NCBI GenBank assembly: GCA_037043015.1
Contig: CM073324.1
Location: 8,825,013-8,889,012 of the forward strand
Source of the DNA: Bryum argenteum
Taxonomy: Eukaryota > Streptophyta > Bryopsida > Bryales > Bryaceae
Direction: 5' to 3'
Length of the DNA: 64,000 nt
This document shows positions 24,059-36,090 of this stretch, in pieces. The notes below the pieces were generated by a model. That model saw nothing but the letters and a program-made list of their open reading frames with translations. It had not been told where the DNA came from and did no database searches. Each line of letters opens with the position of its first letter. Within the stretch, counting starts at the first letter, position 1. Made by a program: the position numbers and the translations under genes.

Positions 24059-25308
24059 TGTAGTGATTTTTATATTCTACTACAACGAATATCCTATAAA
24101 TTAGGTTGGGCTTGAACACTAGGAGGTACTTTTTGTTCAATCGAGAATATTATTAAACTCAAGGGTGTCCAATTGCAATGATTTTAAAGTATACTCGATT
24201 CTACTACTCACATCAATTATTATAGTTAAAAGAATTAGTATCACTTATTGCAATTGAGTCAGAGTCAATGCTTTGATCTCTTCATAGAAGAATTTACTTC
24301 AATCTCCAATTATCTCTTCTCCCTTTGCTATGCTTTCAACATCATTTTGGGATAATCTCCAATTGACATTGATCTTGACGTTTGCACCACCACTTTACCA
24401 ACACAGATTGGATATTCTTAATTGGTTGGATTATAGAATTTGCACATCTTCCCCAATTGATATTTGATTTTACCCAGGTCTTTAACTCCGATGATTTCTC
24501 CATTGGCTTCCTTTTTATTGCTTCACTTCTACTTCTCCAATTGTGTACTCATGTTGCCTTTATTCTTCACGTCAACCAATTGAGTTATTCCACCACTAAC
24601 TCCAATCTCCTAGTTTTTTCACACAGAATCCCAATCGGTACGTTCTGAATTTCCAATTGGGTTATCTCACAGTTTCTTTCTACTGTTGGGATTATCCGCT
24701 CTCTACTGTTACATGCGTACTCTCAATCCTCAATCGGTAAAATCACACGCTTATCCTCTCAGTTGGGTTTACTTCCGATAGCTTTAGTCATTTCTTTACT
24801 TCATAGTTTTGATTTCCCTAACGGTTCTTTTACTGTCACTCAATCAACATCATACAAATTTCACCCAATTGAATGTTTTGATAATTCTTACTCAAAATTT
24901 CTCTCTCTGTAGGTTTCCAATTAATCATTCACACTCACACATACATAGTCAAATCTTCACCAACTGTAACACAATAATTCACAAACACACACAAATTGCA
25001 AACACTTTCATTCTATTGATTAAAAAGTCATAAATACAAAAACACAATTGTTTTACTTCAGGCAATTTGAAGGAGTCTTGGGCTCAAGCTTACTGATACT
25101 CTCGATCGGAATTCTCTCTATTGTAATTTGTTTCCTAGCGGCACTTACAAATTCTGATTGATTAAAGCTTTAATATCCCAAATTGATACCAATTGGTATA
25201 TCATAGTCACTACTTGCACATATACAAATTAATCGAATTGGCTAACTATTGATTTTATATTAACAAAAACCAATTGAAACAAAAACTAAGACAATAAAAT
25301 TGTCTACA
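24059..25308. mobile_element. Solo LTR (about 1,250 bp)
   Basis: The block begins TGTAG and ends CTACA, the TG...CA form of LTR termini with a 5-bp inverted repeat. It is flanked by GCAAG (24054-24058) and ACAAG (25309-25313), a 5-bp target duplication with one mismatch. Copy 1 of the tandem unit runs through the same place without it (around 17,690). No gag/pol reading frame is present, so it is probably the product of recombination between two LTRs. Confidence 0.7.
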
Positions 25309-25682
25309 ACAAGATGAAAAATTTCAATTTTTGAAGAAAATATACAACTATGTATGACAGAGTAGTACCTCACTTGTATGTATGTCAAATGTGAAACTCA
25401 AATTTGAGAAAATCACAAATTTAAAATAGAAATAAAAATCACTTGTTGTAAAAGGAGTAAGTAGTGATTTGAGAACCAATTATACCATTTTGGTAGAAAA
25501 CTTGACATGAGGCTCTCCAAATTCTTGTTCTTAAGTGAGTTAAGAATATATATATGCAAGTTTTACCCTCATACGACCTATACAAACTTAAATAAATGCT
25601 TGATTTTTAACATGGAGGTATACTATCAATCCAAATATAAAGGCTGATTTGACAATAAAAAGACAAATGAAGAAATTTTCAA

Positions 25683-25878
25683 TCACACATCCAAGTGGTG
25701 AGATCATGCCTTGGAACGTTTTCTACATGACTATACAACAAACAATATTTGAAAAAAGTAAAATCTCAAATTTTGGTGGATCACACATCCAAGTGGTGAG
25801 ATCATGCCTTGGAACGTTTTCTACATGACTATACAACAAACAATATTTGAAAAAAGTAAAATCTCAAATTTTGGTGGA
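25683..25878. repeat. 98-bp perfect-looking tandem duplication
   Basis: The segment from 'tcacacatccaagtggtgag' (25683) to 'ttttggtgga' is repeated immediately from 25781. Copy 1 of the larger unit has it once, so the duplication is later than the large duplication. Confidence 0.9.
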
Positions 25879-27156
25879 TTTTTCAAGATACAGCGATACA
25901 ATCAATTCTTAAAAAATAAATGAGCATCTATTTGGGGTTTTGGCATGCCCCAATAAAGTCTTCAAACTTCAACCTTCAATACCTCCTACATTATGAGGAA
26001 TCTTAAAGCCTCAAAGGCTTTTTTAAGAATGGCCTCAAAAACTCTACAACCTGCAAAGAGTTCCAACAAAGTTCAAAAATTGACGTTAAGTAGTCACGTG
26101 TCATTGAAAGATTCTACCATAGTCTCTATCCACCTTTGATGTGAACAAGTCATCTCCAAATTTCCTTTTCGGGCTTCTAAACAATCTTGTCTATCCACAA
26201 GATTCTCGCACATTTTTCATCCACGTGTGATGAAAACAAGTGACCTTTTGTTTTTAAGATTCCACCATTGATGTGAACTATTGACACCTTCTACAAGATT
26301 CCACTTCTATTGTACACAACTCACTTCACTTCTATCCACTTCTATCCACGTGTGACGTGAACTATTGAGATTGTTTTCAAGATTTCATTTCTATTGTACA
26401 CTGCTCATTTCACTTCTATCCACTTCTATTCACCTCTGACGTGAACAGTTGACACCATCTACAAGATTCCACAATTGTAAACCATTGCCATTAAGGTTGA
26501 AACCATGAAGCAAATTACTTCAATTTGAACAATTCCCACAACCACCATGATGTTATGTTCCTTGAAGAGGCGTAATCCAGTTTGGGGTTTGAACAACTTT
26601 TAAAGGTCCCAACGTTCACAATAGCAATACTCATATTCCCTCAAGCTATCCTTAACCAATCTCCAAATCTAACGTAAAGTTGAAAGAGAATTCATTTAAA
26701 GCGCCGTAACTTCTTCATCAAAAGTCTCTTTTCTGACGAATCTTTCTCCATTTTAGAGCACTCTCTCTTAAAACATAGTTTCCGCCCAGTGGTCGAAATT
26801 GTTGACAAGCAGATTGTGCTTCAGAACCCCAACATGAGTGAATGTTCATACTAATCTTACTTTGGATGCATAAGGAGGCCACCACTCCCTGAAATTAAAC
26901 TCGAAGTTTCTGCAATTGCAAGCGCAGCAAACCACGATTGCTGCTCATTTCAAAGGATCAGAGGAGGGACTTAACAAGCGTTCGGTGCCTTTACTTCAGA
27001 TCAACTGAAGCAACAATTTCAATAAACTGGAAAAAATTTCATTCCCAAGGGAGTGCTTTGGGTTCGGATTGATCGGATCATAATCCACATCATTTGTACC
27101 AAATTCTTCAAAACTCAGAAATGTGTATACATTTTATTTTCTTCTCTTTTCTACAG

Positions 27157-27483
27157 GGAGCTTCAGCTCAGTCTGAAATCTTGGAATATATGGAGATATG
27201 GTGCAACTACGAACTTATAGTGCTCTTACTAAGAACATGCTTTGTGCGTACTCTTCAAAGGGTGATCCCATGCAATGTTCTGGATCAGTGCATGTCGATG
27301 AAAAACCTTCGACAAATGAGCATGATTTCCTGCTCAGAGACTTACACCGCGGAGAAGAGAATCAATGCTACAGATCTTTACCCATACGAAGCTGGAGCCA
27401 ATCGAATCAATTTCGGGAGAAGGAAGATCGCATCTAAGCAAGTGAAGGACGTTGCACTTTCACCACTTCTGGAGAACGAATGA
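27157..27483 (+). CDS. Terminal exon-like block of unknown gene, tandem copy 2
   Basis: The block is preceded by a polypyrimidine tract and TTTTCTACAG, a good splice acceptor. Two frames stay open: one to 27483 (109 codons from the acceptor), and another from about 27,180 with residues SALTKNMLCAYSSKGDP and DFLLRDLHRGEENQ to 27437, which looks more protein-like in composition. I do not recognise either product and see no upstream exon. It may be an exon captured by the repeated unit. Polyadenylation-like AATAAA follows at 27,538. Confidence 0.3.
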   Translation, partial: GASAQSEILEYMEIWCNYELIVLLLRTCFVRTLQRVIPCNVLDQCMSMKNLRQMSMISCSETYTAEKRINATDLYPYEAGANRINFGRRKIASKQVKDVALSPLLENE

Positions 27484-27750
27484 TGCTTCTCATTTCACTA
27501 TGTTTGTTATAATCTTGCATCCTACATCTGTTCATGAATAAACGATATGTTACGATTTCTTCCGCCCGCATGGTCTGAAGAGGCCGCTTCCTTAACTCAT
27601 GTCGAGGAATGTTCAAGAGAACATACCATAAACTTCGTTTTTTAACATCAGAATTTCCCAAAAAGCATTCTCTACCACTAATGCGCATTATTATCATTAG
27701 TACATCACCCAAGTAGGAATTTTGTATAGAAACAGAAACTGTGATAATGT

Positions 27751-27883
27751 ACTAGGTAACGCAAAAGGAGCCATTGGTTATGGAAAATAACCAGTGGGGC
27801 ATCCTTCCTAGCCGCGGGAGCGGCGAGGGAGGTGCCCCACTGGATATTTTCCATAACCAGAGGCTCCTTTTGGGTTACCTAGC
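27751..27883. mobile_element. Hairpin MITE, about 54-bp arms
   Basis: The left arm, from CTAGGTAACGCAAAAGGAGC through CCAGTGGGGCA, is mirrored by the right arm ending GGCTCCTTTTGGGTTACCTAG, with a GC-rich loop between. It is a non-coding foldback element. No clear target duplication was seen. Confidence 0.75.
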
Positions 27884-28033
27884 ATAACCGCAGTTCAAAA
27901 AATTTAAGAAAAACTAATTTATTCCTCCGCACATATCAAAAAGAAAAGTTCAAATATCCAAAAAAAATTCATTTACTCTCCAAAGAAAATTTAAAAAATT
28001 GCATAAACTTGGGAATAACTCAATCCTCATCCT

Positions 28034-28070
<37 letters not shown>

Positions 28071-28296
28071 ATTTATCCCTTACTAATTGCCCGTGGAAAA
28101 AAAACAGGGTATAAAAACCCCCTCCCCCTCCCTCCTTACAAAACAACAAATGAAGGCCGTTGATCTCGAAGATCAACGGCACCAGATGTTGGAAGACCAT
28201 AACGCCAACGAAGGCAACGTCATGGGAAATAACCGCAGCTTCCTCGACCAATGAGGAGGTGCCACCTCTGTGGGTTTTGCCTGAACTGCGGTTATG
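27883..28296. mobile_element. Inverted-repeat element, 15-bp termini
   Basis: CATAACCGCAGTTCA at 27883-27897 is mirrored by TGAACTGCGGTTATG at 28282-28296. The interior has a poly-A run (about 28,036-28,067) and an internal palindrome GCCGTTGATCT ... AGATCAACGGC near 28,152-28,178. It is probably a MITE; family unknown. Confidence 0.55.
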
Positions 28297-28302
28297 TGAT
28301 GC

Positions 28303-28433
28303 TTTTCAGACAAAATTCCTATTCATTTGTCAGACAAAATTTAGATGAGATGTACATCTAAGACTTCAATGTATCAAATGTACATCTCATCTCAACTATG
28401 TTTGACAAATTAATAGGAAATCTGTCTAGACAA
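28303..28433. mobile_element. Foldback element with TGTCAGACAAA-type arms
   Basis: The left arm (CAGACAAAATTCCTATTCAT ... GATGAGATGTACAT) is the imperfect reverse complement of the right arm (ATGTACATCTCATCTC ... AATAGGAAATCTGTCTAGAC). The loop is about 20 bp. Non-coding. Confidence 0.7.
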
Positions 28434-28998
28434 CGCTAGTCAGGAAAAGTTCTGTGGAGGATTGGGGAGGCGATGGAGCTCGCTCTTGTGTCCTGGAATT
28501 CCGAAGGAAATTGTGTTTCGATCGCTTGTGAGATTCATCCTGTGCTAGAAAACAGTCGGAGCAGGAAATCAACAGTGAGTTGGTTTTTAAGGGCAAGAAA
28601 CAAAGTAATCTGAACTGTCATTTGGGGTGATTTTTGATATTTTATGATTACATTCAATATTTGGGGCTCACGCATTTTTGAAACAATTGTTGATATGCAA
28701 TTTTCTTGTGTAAGAAAGGAAGAGTTTTCAGATTTACTAGAGAATGAGAGGTTTGATAGTGGTAATGCATCTATAGTAACCTTTTGAATGTGTTGCAAGG
28801 CAGGGTTGTCTTGCTAGACACAGACGGACGTCAGACAGACACGACATGTCAGACAGACATTGAGCCTCAGAATGTCTAATAGAATCTACAGAATCTTTTT
28901 TTTACCCTGGATTTACCATGTCCACGTTGCATCCTACGTGGCTGCTACGTGGCCTGTACATCTCAACAATACGGTTCGCAACCGCGCCACGTACGACT

Positions 28999-29224
28999 GG
29001 ACCGGCGGTCGCGTCATCTAGACCGGCGGTCGCCTTAGCGACCGACGATCGCCCAGGGTCGACCGACGATCGCCCAGGGTCGACCGACGATCGCCCAGGG
29101 TCGACCGACGATCGCCCATGGTCGACCGACAATCGCCCATGAGCGACCGACGATCGCCCAGGGCGACCGGCGGTCTCGCTGGACCGGCGGTCGCCTATTT
29201 TGGCCCCTGGACCGGTGGTTGCCT
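28999..29224. repeat. Dyad-array island 1, with a 21-bp minisatellite
   Basis: Variants of GGCGACCGSCGGTCGCC recur in an AT-rich neighbourhood. From about 29,038 to 29,125 a 21-bp unit (GACCGACGATCGCCCAGGGTC-like) is tandemly repeated four to five times. It lies 3' of the kinase-like pseudogene and has no clear TATA box or gene immediately downstream on the plus strand, unlike most other islands. Confidence 0.8.
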
Positions 29225-29636
29225 AGGCTGGCCTTGCATTGGAGGCTTCCCCCGAGTAGAATAAGTCAATTTTTTTATCCAACATTATCCAAAATTCTTC
29301 CGTTCACGTTTTTAAACGTAGATGAAGCATTAAGAATTCAAGATGAAACAAATTACAACAATCCACAAACCCCTGAAGAAAAGGCTAACATCAACCATGA
29401 GGTTTGAAACTCATGTAACAAAAAATGTGGTGACATACATATGTGACTAGTGTAAAAAGGGAACATAATTATAAGAGTTGCAAAAATCTATTAGATTTGG
29501 AACAATATGTCAAAAAGTAGATTGTATATATTGCAAGTATAAATTGTGAATTACATGGCTAAATGAGCACTCAATGACGTGAGATGGTCATCCATAGGAG
29601 TCTATGAATTGCAAGAAGATATACTGATATTATAAA

Positions 29637-31201
29637 CTAATAACTGTCCTCTCTAAATACATGCTCCGGCGGAAGCATATGATATGGTTTCGCCATCAAG
29701 CGGTTCACCACCTCCGCACAGGTCATTCTCTCTTTTAATTCATGCCTGGTCAGTGAAAACACTTTCGTTAGGAATAAATCTCGCACCGTCGAATTCGGTA
29801 ATAATTCTTCGTCAAATTCGTTATGCACACCAATCAGCTGGATGAGCTTGCCAACCGCATACGAATCTGATGCTAGTGTGGTTGGATGTCGAAGTTCCTG
29901 GACGTTCAAATTTGTATCAGAACTTTTAGGTCCATAAGTATAGAACATCTCGGGCGCCACCCACCATCGACGTGTCATATCGGCGTCGTCTGGTATCCGT
30001 AACGTGAAGGCTGTTGTTCTACTATACGAGATGCCCTCCCCCAGTCACACACTCCAATACAAATCTTGGTTCCTCCGAGAGTTGGGAAATGCAATAGTAT
30101 GTTCGAGGGGGATAGGTCGTTGTGAAGAACTCCTGTCTTATGCACGAGATTCATGATGTACACTAAACCCCAAGCTAACTTCATCATGTGCTGACGGAAA
30201 AGGCTAATTCTGAAAGCCTCCTCTTGAGTGAGACTCGGAACTTCCTTCACTTTCGACCAGTGAAGATGTTTGTCGCCGACCTTCTCATCCAACTTCAACA
30301 TCTCGTGTAGTGATCCCCCATTCCACCAATATGAGTAAGCTTCGAATGTCCTTGTATGCAACACCCAAAACTTGATAATTCCTGGATGATTCAAAGGACA
30401 TACAAGAGCTTCTGCTGCAGTCTCTATCCTCCTCTTCTGAATATTCATATTCTTGGAAAGCTTTGCTGCAAACTCGATATTTTCTGGAACGTGGTCTACT
30501 CCAAGTATCTTCACCTTCCGCACCAGTCCATGGCCTCCCTCCATATTACGGGCTGATAGAGCTTCTATCGTAGCGTCTTGAGGAATCCACACCATCCCCG
30601 ACCCTGTGTCTCGTTCAAATGTGGCGCGCAAAGCGGTTTTTTCCCATGACTTCCCTCGGGTTTTATTCTTGCTAAGCTTTTGGATTGTGTGTTGCCACCA
30701 ATCCATCTTGCGTTTAAACTAGTCCTCCTCTTGTGTTAGACGCCTCGTTCCAAATCGCTTCTTCCACAACTCCTTTACATTGAAGATGCATTGCTCAACA
30801 GTATTATCCATCCACAACTCGTACTGCGAATGATAATCCACATCTTGGTATTCATCCGTTTCTTCCATGGCCTTCAAAATTACTGCCGCCAATTTCTTCT
30901 TCAGTCTCTCTTTGCCCGTGCTAACATTCCTGAGGTAGTTGTGCTCTAGGAATTGAGCCTCCGTTTCCTCATACCAATCCAAGCATGCTTTTTCCGCAAA
31001 CTTAGTATAATCTGGTGTTGGGAATCCGGGTCTTACTTCTTTTGGGTGTCTCCTCTTCCTCTTATGGCCTCCACTTCCACTAGGTTGTTGCATACCAAGG
31101 TCTGGTGCAAATGTTTCGGGGGCATCCAGATCCCATGCTCGTTGTCCATTCCCGTGCTTTTTGGATTTACTCATCGCTGAACTTCTTGAAAAAACCGGCA
31201 A
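29637..31201 (-). pseudogene. Protein-kinase-like gene of a divergent type, disabled
   Basis: ATG 31201 opens a 160-codon N-terminal part rich in Lys/Arg (HKRKRRHPKEV). It ends in a TAG at 30719-30721, after which the same frame continues directly (FKRKMDWWQHTIQK) into a kinase fold: Lys motif FAAKLSK, HPGIIKF, GGSLHEMLK, catalytic loop HNDLSPSNILLHF, CDWG in place of DFG, then after a one-base frameshift near 29,978 the VAPEMF (APE), SDSYAVGKL and RMTCAEVV motifs. All core catalytic positions can be recognised, with Asn for Arg in HRD and Cys-Asp-Trp-Gly for Asp-Phe-Gly. One stop (CAG to TAG likely) and one frameshift suggest a pseudogene; without them it would be a single protein of about 520 residues. 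The promoter is shared with the divergent WCH-A gene across dyad island 2. Specific family unknown. Confidence 0.75.
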
Positions 31202-31339
31202 AAAATCTCCCCCCTGCTATCAATGTGCACCAAACCCCAAAAACTCCTCAGACGACCCGGCAGTGCGCATCATTAAGACGAGCAAGGACACAGGGCGGAG
31301 GAGAGTTCGGTAGCGGTTTGGGGAAAAGTAATATCAAAC

Positions 31340-31910
31340 CCGCGTGTTGGGGTTTATATATCCTTGGAGACCGGCGGTCGCCCTACGATCGCCACCGGCG
31401 GTCGCCCCTCTGATCGCCACCGGCGGTCGCCTCTGATCGCCACACCGGCGGTCGCTTCGATCGCCCGCTTGGTCGCCCCTCTGATCGCCACCGGCGGTCG
31501 CTAAGTCCCATTGTCGCGACAATTGCCGCACCGGGCGGTCGCCCTACGCCCCGCAGGCATGGCGATAATGACCGGCGTCGCCTCGCGTCCCATTGCCGCT
31601 AATAAATTGCACCGGTCGCCCTCGCCCTACGCCTCATTGCCGAGCGACACCGCATCGGGCGGTCGCCACGCTCCCATTGCCGCGATTAGCTGCACCGGCG
31701 GTCGCCCTACGTCCTGCGTCGCCCCTACGCCTGCGTCGCGCCAATCGTACTCTGCGGTCTCGCCACACGGACCGGGCGGTCGCCACGCAACGCCATACCT
31801 CTATCTGGACCGCCGGTCGCCTTGAATTTCTGGTCGCCCCAGCGTATATATTCCCCCATCGTATCTGAACTTGTTATTTGGGTTTACTGGCCTAGCGCGT
31901 TGTCTTACAT
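31340..31910. promoter_or_regulatory. Bidirectional promoter with dyad-array island 2
   Basis: Between divergent starts at 31201 (minus) and 31979 (plus) lies an array of ACCGGCGGTCGCC-type sites (31368-31840). It is bounded on both sides by TATA-like boxes pointing outward: TATATAAA on the minus strand (plus positions 31353-31360) and TATATATT on the plus strand (31845-31852). A GCGCGTTGTCT motif lies at 31895-31905. The array is an obvious candidate for a cluster of protein-binding sites driving both genes. Confidence 0.65.
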
Positions 31911-31978
31911 CCATTAAATTGGCTGCATGCTCGTGACGGGTAGGTAATAACTATTTGCCATTTTTGGCTATTTCATCC

Positions 31979-33401
31979 ATGGCTACTCTCGGGCAACTTA
32001 GGAAGGAAGAGAACGACAAGAAGAGGAAGAGGAAGGGCGCTCCACAACGGAAAAGATTACACGTGCTTCAAAATCCAAATAAGCTTGCCTTCAGAGGTTG
32101 GGAAGATGAACCAGATATGTGGACGATGGCCACTTGCGAATCGTTCATTGAATGGTGTCACATTGACAAGAAATTCCCTCTGTCTCGTCACCATTTTCAT
32201 CGGCGCACCAACAAGGCAAATCTTAAGTTTTGCGAATGCCCAAACTTCAAGCAATGATGCATTGAGGTTTACCAAGTCCTGTATGGCATGCCATGTGTGG
32301 AGCGCAACGAGGTTCCATTGTTTCTTGCTCGTGGAGTATACGCCGAGGTTGCTCTTGGTAAACGAGTGGATTGGACAATCACAAAGAGGGGAAGCATGTA
32401 ACACGACCTTCAACGAGTGACATTCCGACAGGCATTCTAAGATTCCCTGACGCTCCTAATGGTGGCATGGCGGTGACGAGGTCTATTACCAAGGCTATGG
32501 AAGAGGCTGCCTATCATAGTGCTACATCGGAAGAGGACGATGACTCGGATGGTTCGCGGCCTCGTAAGGCGGTGCGTCAAGTACAACAACCTCTTCCTCC
32601 GCCGCCGTTGTGATTGATGCGGATCAGCGTCATAATTTACCTGGCCGTGTTCCTGAAATAGGTGGCTCTCGCCCTGCAATAGCAAGTAATTCACTCGTAG
32701 TAGAGCCCCATGGTACTTGCATCTTACCATTGGAAGAACTTGACACATCTTCTGATCTCAAAGCTCTTCTGAAGTGTAAAGACGACGTCATAGCAAGATT
32801 GGAAGCGGATCTCGAAAAAACACGAGCAATGTATGAGGAGAAGGTGAAAGAAGGGGACCAGCTTTCCGTGGAATATGCACGCATGCGCGAGAAGATGCAA
32901 GAACTATCTCACGCACGTAACATTCGTGGAGATGTAGAGAAATCTGACATGGCGGATGTTGATAGAGTTGTCTTCAACCTTACAGAGGACTTGGCATTTG
33001 GAGAAATGTCCCCGCAACGCCCTACATTGCGCCGTCCTGTGAAAGCTCAGCCATGTCTTGTTAAAATGTCGGGCCTCGAACGAGAAGAAGATGTACGATG
33101 TGATTCTCAAGATTCTTTATCTTTACCGCTGTTCCCCCCTATTCGTAATCCCCCTTTCATGTCGTCTGATGGATACAACTCCTTATTAAAGGAAAAACAA
33201 CAACTGCAAGCTCGTTTGGAGCAGTTGTCTGCCACTTACTACCATTGGAAGGTGGCATGTATACTTTCGGTGGATAGAGGGAGACAAGTTGCAGCGGAGC
33301 TGGAGAAGATCAATAACAATTTTACTAGTGGAGCTGGTCGGCGAACGTTCGGTATGACCTCGTGCCCGAGTGTGAATACATTGTTTGATAATCTTCTATG
33401 A
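31979..33401 (+). pseudogene. WCH-A: WCH-domain/coiled-coil family member, decayed
   Basis: The ATG at 31979 gives a Lys/Arg-rich start (KKRKRKGAPQRKR), then the family domain: LAFRGWE, IEWCHIDKKFPLS, HFHRRTNKANL. An in-frame TGA after NFKQ sits where paralogues have Arg (RCIE), so it is a likely CGA-to-TGA change. The frame then continues CIEVYQVLYG ... VYAEVALGKRVDW before another stop. From about 32,371 and 32,610 other frames carry an acidic Ser/Asp linker and a long coiled coil (DDVIARLEADLEKTRAMYEE; KEKQQLQARLEQL) to 33401. This order matches WCH-C (57.4 kb). Function is unknown. It shares a bidirectional promoter with the kinase-like gene. Confidence 0.65.
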
Positions 33402-34690
33402 GCAATTCAACCCGTAGGAAGAAAAGCCCTAGAGTTGGGCCGGTTGAGAGTGGAGACACCTACCTAGCCCTTCCAAGCAATGGACTCTAAATCCTAACAA
33501 GCATTCACAAACACCATGCATCCACCATCACACGATCATCAAGACACGAGATGCAATAAACATCACAAGAAAACCAATGGGGGAAGAAGAAGTACAATTG
33601 GGGTCCAACCTCAGCTGGACCCTTGGCCACTAAAATGGCCGTATCTCCCTCGTCCTTGCTCTTCTTGAGGCAAGCTAGGAGTCTACAGAGAGCTAGCTTG
33701 ATGATGTACTTGAATCCGGAAGCACGTCTCGTGGTTCTTCCTAAAACTTGAGTTATGCGGCCTCAAAGTCAGGCCTTCAATTTGCCCTCCACAGTAGACA
33801 TGCTTTCACTTAATCGATCACCATTCCTCCGTCCATGATCCAAAAAGAGGAAGCCTAGGCTCTTTGGAAAGCTGGCTTCAAGGCGCTCCTCTCCTCCAAA
33901 GGGCTTGCTCAGATTTGTCTCCTACCGATAGAAATCGTTCTTCAAGTCAGCGCCGCCTCTTCTCGCCGTCCGCCGCAAGCCGGTGAAGTCCTCTTGGGAG
34001 ATCCGCCATAGCTCCCCCGTCGCTGCTCCTATGACCGCGCGCTTGGGCTCGTTGGAAAGCTGGCTTCAAGACGCTCCTTTCCTCCAAAGGGCTTGCTCAA
34101 ACTCGTCTCCAGCCAAACGCTACACCTTCCCAAAGTTGGCAGATCCAGATCTTGGTCGGGAAATCCACTCTCCTATCTTCTACCCTAACCTACCCACACT
34201 CACACCCACATCCAACAACTCCACACATTCTACTTGTGTGTTTTCTCCATCTTAGATCACTAACTCCATTCTCCATAGCCACAACCTAGAAGCATCTCAA
34301 AACCACACACATACACCAAAAAACAAGAGAGACAAAACTAGCAAACCCTAGCAAAAGAGAGAGACAAGTAAAAAGAAATGAGAAAGAAAGAAAAGATAAA
34401 GGGGAGAGGGGAAGCATGAGGGAGAAATCCTACTCCCTCACCTTCCTTCTTACCTTTCTACTTCCTAAATTGCCTATCTACCTCTAACTCTAATACTACC
34501 TCACATCAAATATTCTTCAATTCTAACAATTTAGTTATCCTCCCTAACATAAAATCATGTAATTGTCACTAAATTGCCATACTCAATGCTTTTCTTAATT
34601 ATTCTAATAACTTCCGAGCCTATTTCTATAAATTCAAATTTAATGCATTTAGCCTATAGGAACCACACAAACTACTATAATCAAATGTAT
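33402..34690. mobile_element. Probable insertion, LTR-like composition
   Basis: This block interrupts coding-like DNA and has no reading frame of its own. It contains an internal direct repeat of about 75 bp (33,858-33,932 and 34,046-34,120, sharing GGAAAGCTGGCTTCAAG and CTCCAAAGGGCTTGCTCA). The C/T-rich 3' part resembles retrotransposon LTR sequence. No convincing terminal duplication was found, so the boundaries are approximate. Confidence 0.4.
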
Positions 34691-34719
34691 TTTGTATCTA
34701 GATATTCAATAACTAATAC

Positions 34720-35658
34720 GTGAGCCATTTGTATGGCTCACATCTTCCTATGATGGACATCAAGATGCAAGATGACACTTCTACAGAGGTTGTAGATTGG
34801 AGCAAGGCCGGGTGGAATTTCAAACACCACATGTCGGCACATGTTGATGTAGAATCCAGGACATTATTGTGGCCCAACCCTCCGCAGTTTGTTATTGGAT
34901 CACTCTACGTGTCCCATATGCCTAAATCCATTTGGACTGCGGGTGGATGGGCTTTAGGCTCTTGTGTCCATATGTATCATCCGCAGTGTCTTTTAGTTCA
35001 TTGTTTGACTCAAAGTCGTTGTGCTATATGCAAAGCGCCTTTTCACGAGCGGTTCTACGAGATGTTCAATCTAAGAACTTATATGCCGCCTTCTTGGGAA
35101 CACAATGCCGAGACTACGACGAGGTTCGATTCTGGGTAAAGACCTTATTTGGAGTTGGCGTAGAGGTGAACATGATCTCGAGAAGAGTACTCCTAGCTCC
35201 CAATTGAATTGGGAGACTCACCCAAACGAGATTCTAAGAGTTGCACTAATACTTGCGGACAAGGTCCACAAAGATGAGGGTAATCGGATGTTCTTCTTCC
35301 AATGCCTTGGTGGCTATTTTGATGTGAGCTCTAATACATTCAAGTGGGGCCCCATCCAATGGGACATCGATGGAATCAATATGGGAAGAGAGTAACCGAC
35401 GCGGTGAAGGTCGTGCCTCCATGGAAGATTTGGAAGAGTGTCAATATCTTTGAGTCTACTTGGGGGCCACGATACCAGTCTCAAGCTCTAGACTATTTAC
35501 TGGATGTACATAGTCCCCTCACAAGAAGGACTTTGCAGGACTTGAAAGACTCTAGAGTATTAGATCTGATTTTAAATGCAGATGGTCCATTCAATCGAAC
35601 TCGTGCAAAGCGTAAACTTCTTGTTGAAGAATGCTCCAACCCTCAGCCTAGTGAATGA
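34720..35658 (+). pseudogene. RING-like zinc-binding protein remnant with frameshifts
   Basis: The first frame (to 35139) holds a RING-like second half: Cys-x2-Met-Tyr-His-x2-Cys (SCVHMYHPQC) followed by CAICKAPF. The coding signal then passes to a second frame (about 35,105-35,395; DKVHKDEGNRMFFFQCLGGY) and a third (to 35658; KVVPPWKIWKSVNIF). At least two frameshifts are needed, so it is not functional as it stands. The Cys/His arrangement resembles the first RING of the gene at 37.3 kb. It may once have been the C-terminal part of the preceding WCH-A/coiled-coil gene, now separated by an insertion. Confidence 0.5.
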
Positions 35659-36090
35659 TAATTACGATATTGTGAATCCATACACTCCAGCATAGCGTAT
35701 GGTTTTAGCTATATAGGACTATATTTCATCATAGTATTATCGAGTGGCAGCTTTTTGCAACAATGTATCTCATTTCCTATTGTACTACTTTTTGCATCGA
35801 TTAAATCAATGGTATGTATTTGGTTCGCTCCTTTGCTTGTGGTCTATCGATTGTACTTTGTCAGCTTTTATTTTATCTTACATCTTCATAGTCCATATAA
35901 CCCGCCCAACCCCTTGTACCAATGCACAAACACGTACTTACGCATGATGAAAGGTAAAAACAAACTTCCATATATAAAGTGTATGCGAAAAAGTACATAG
36001 AAGAAATTACGTACACTTTCCCTACACCTAATTAACGTAAATCAAATATCGTTTGGTGAATGTTGGGGGTGTAAGTCCATCGCCTCTACG

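Larger units (their letters stand above)
22490..27483. repeat. Tandem-duplicated unit, copy 2 (carries solo LTR)
   Basis: This copy follows directly on copy 1 and shares its landmarks in the same order. It lacks the Tc1 element and the four TTAA MITEs. It carries its own insertions: a solo-LTR-like block at 24059-25308 and a 98-bp tandem duplication from 25683. Base differences throughout show that the duplication is not recent. Confidence 0.8.

Noticed and set aside
28805..28870. Possible hAT end (CAGGGTTGTC) before island 1
   Set aside because: No matching inverted end or 8-bp target duplication could be found in the window.
31334..31868. Open frames through dyad island 2 on both strands
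   Set aside because: Translation merely mirrors the repeated GC motif (Arg/Ser/Pro/Ala runs); the same happens at islands 3 and 6.
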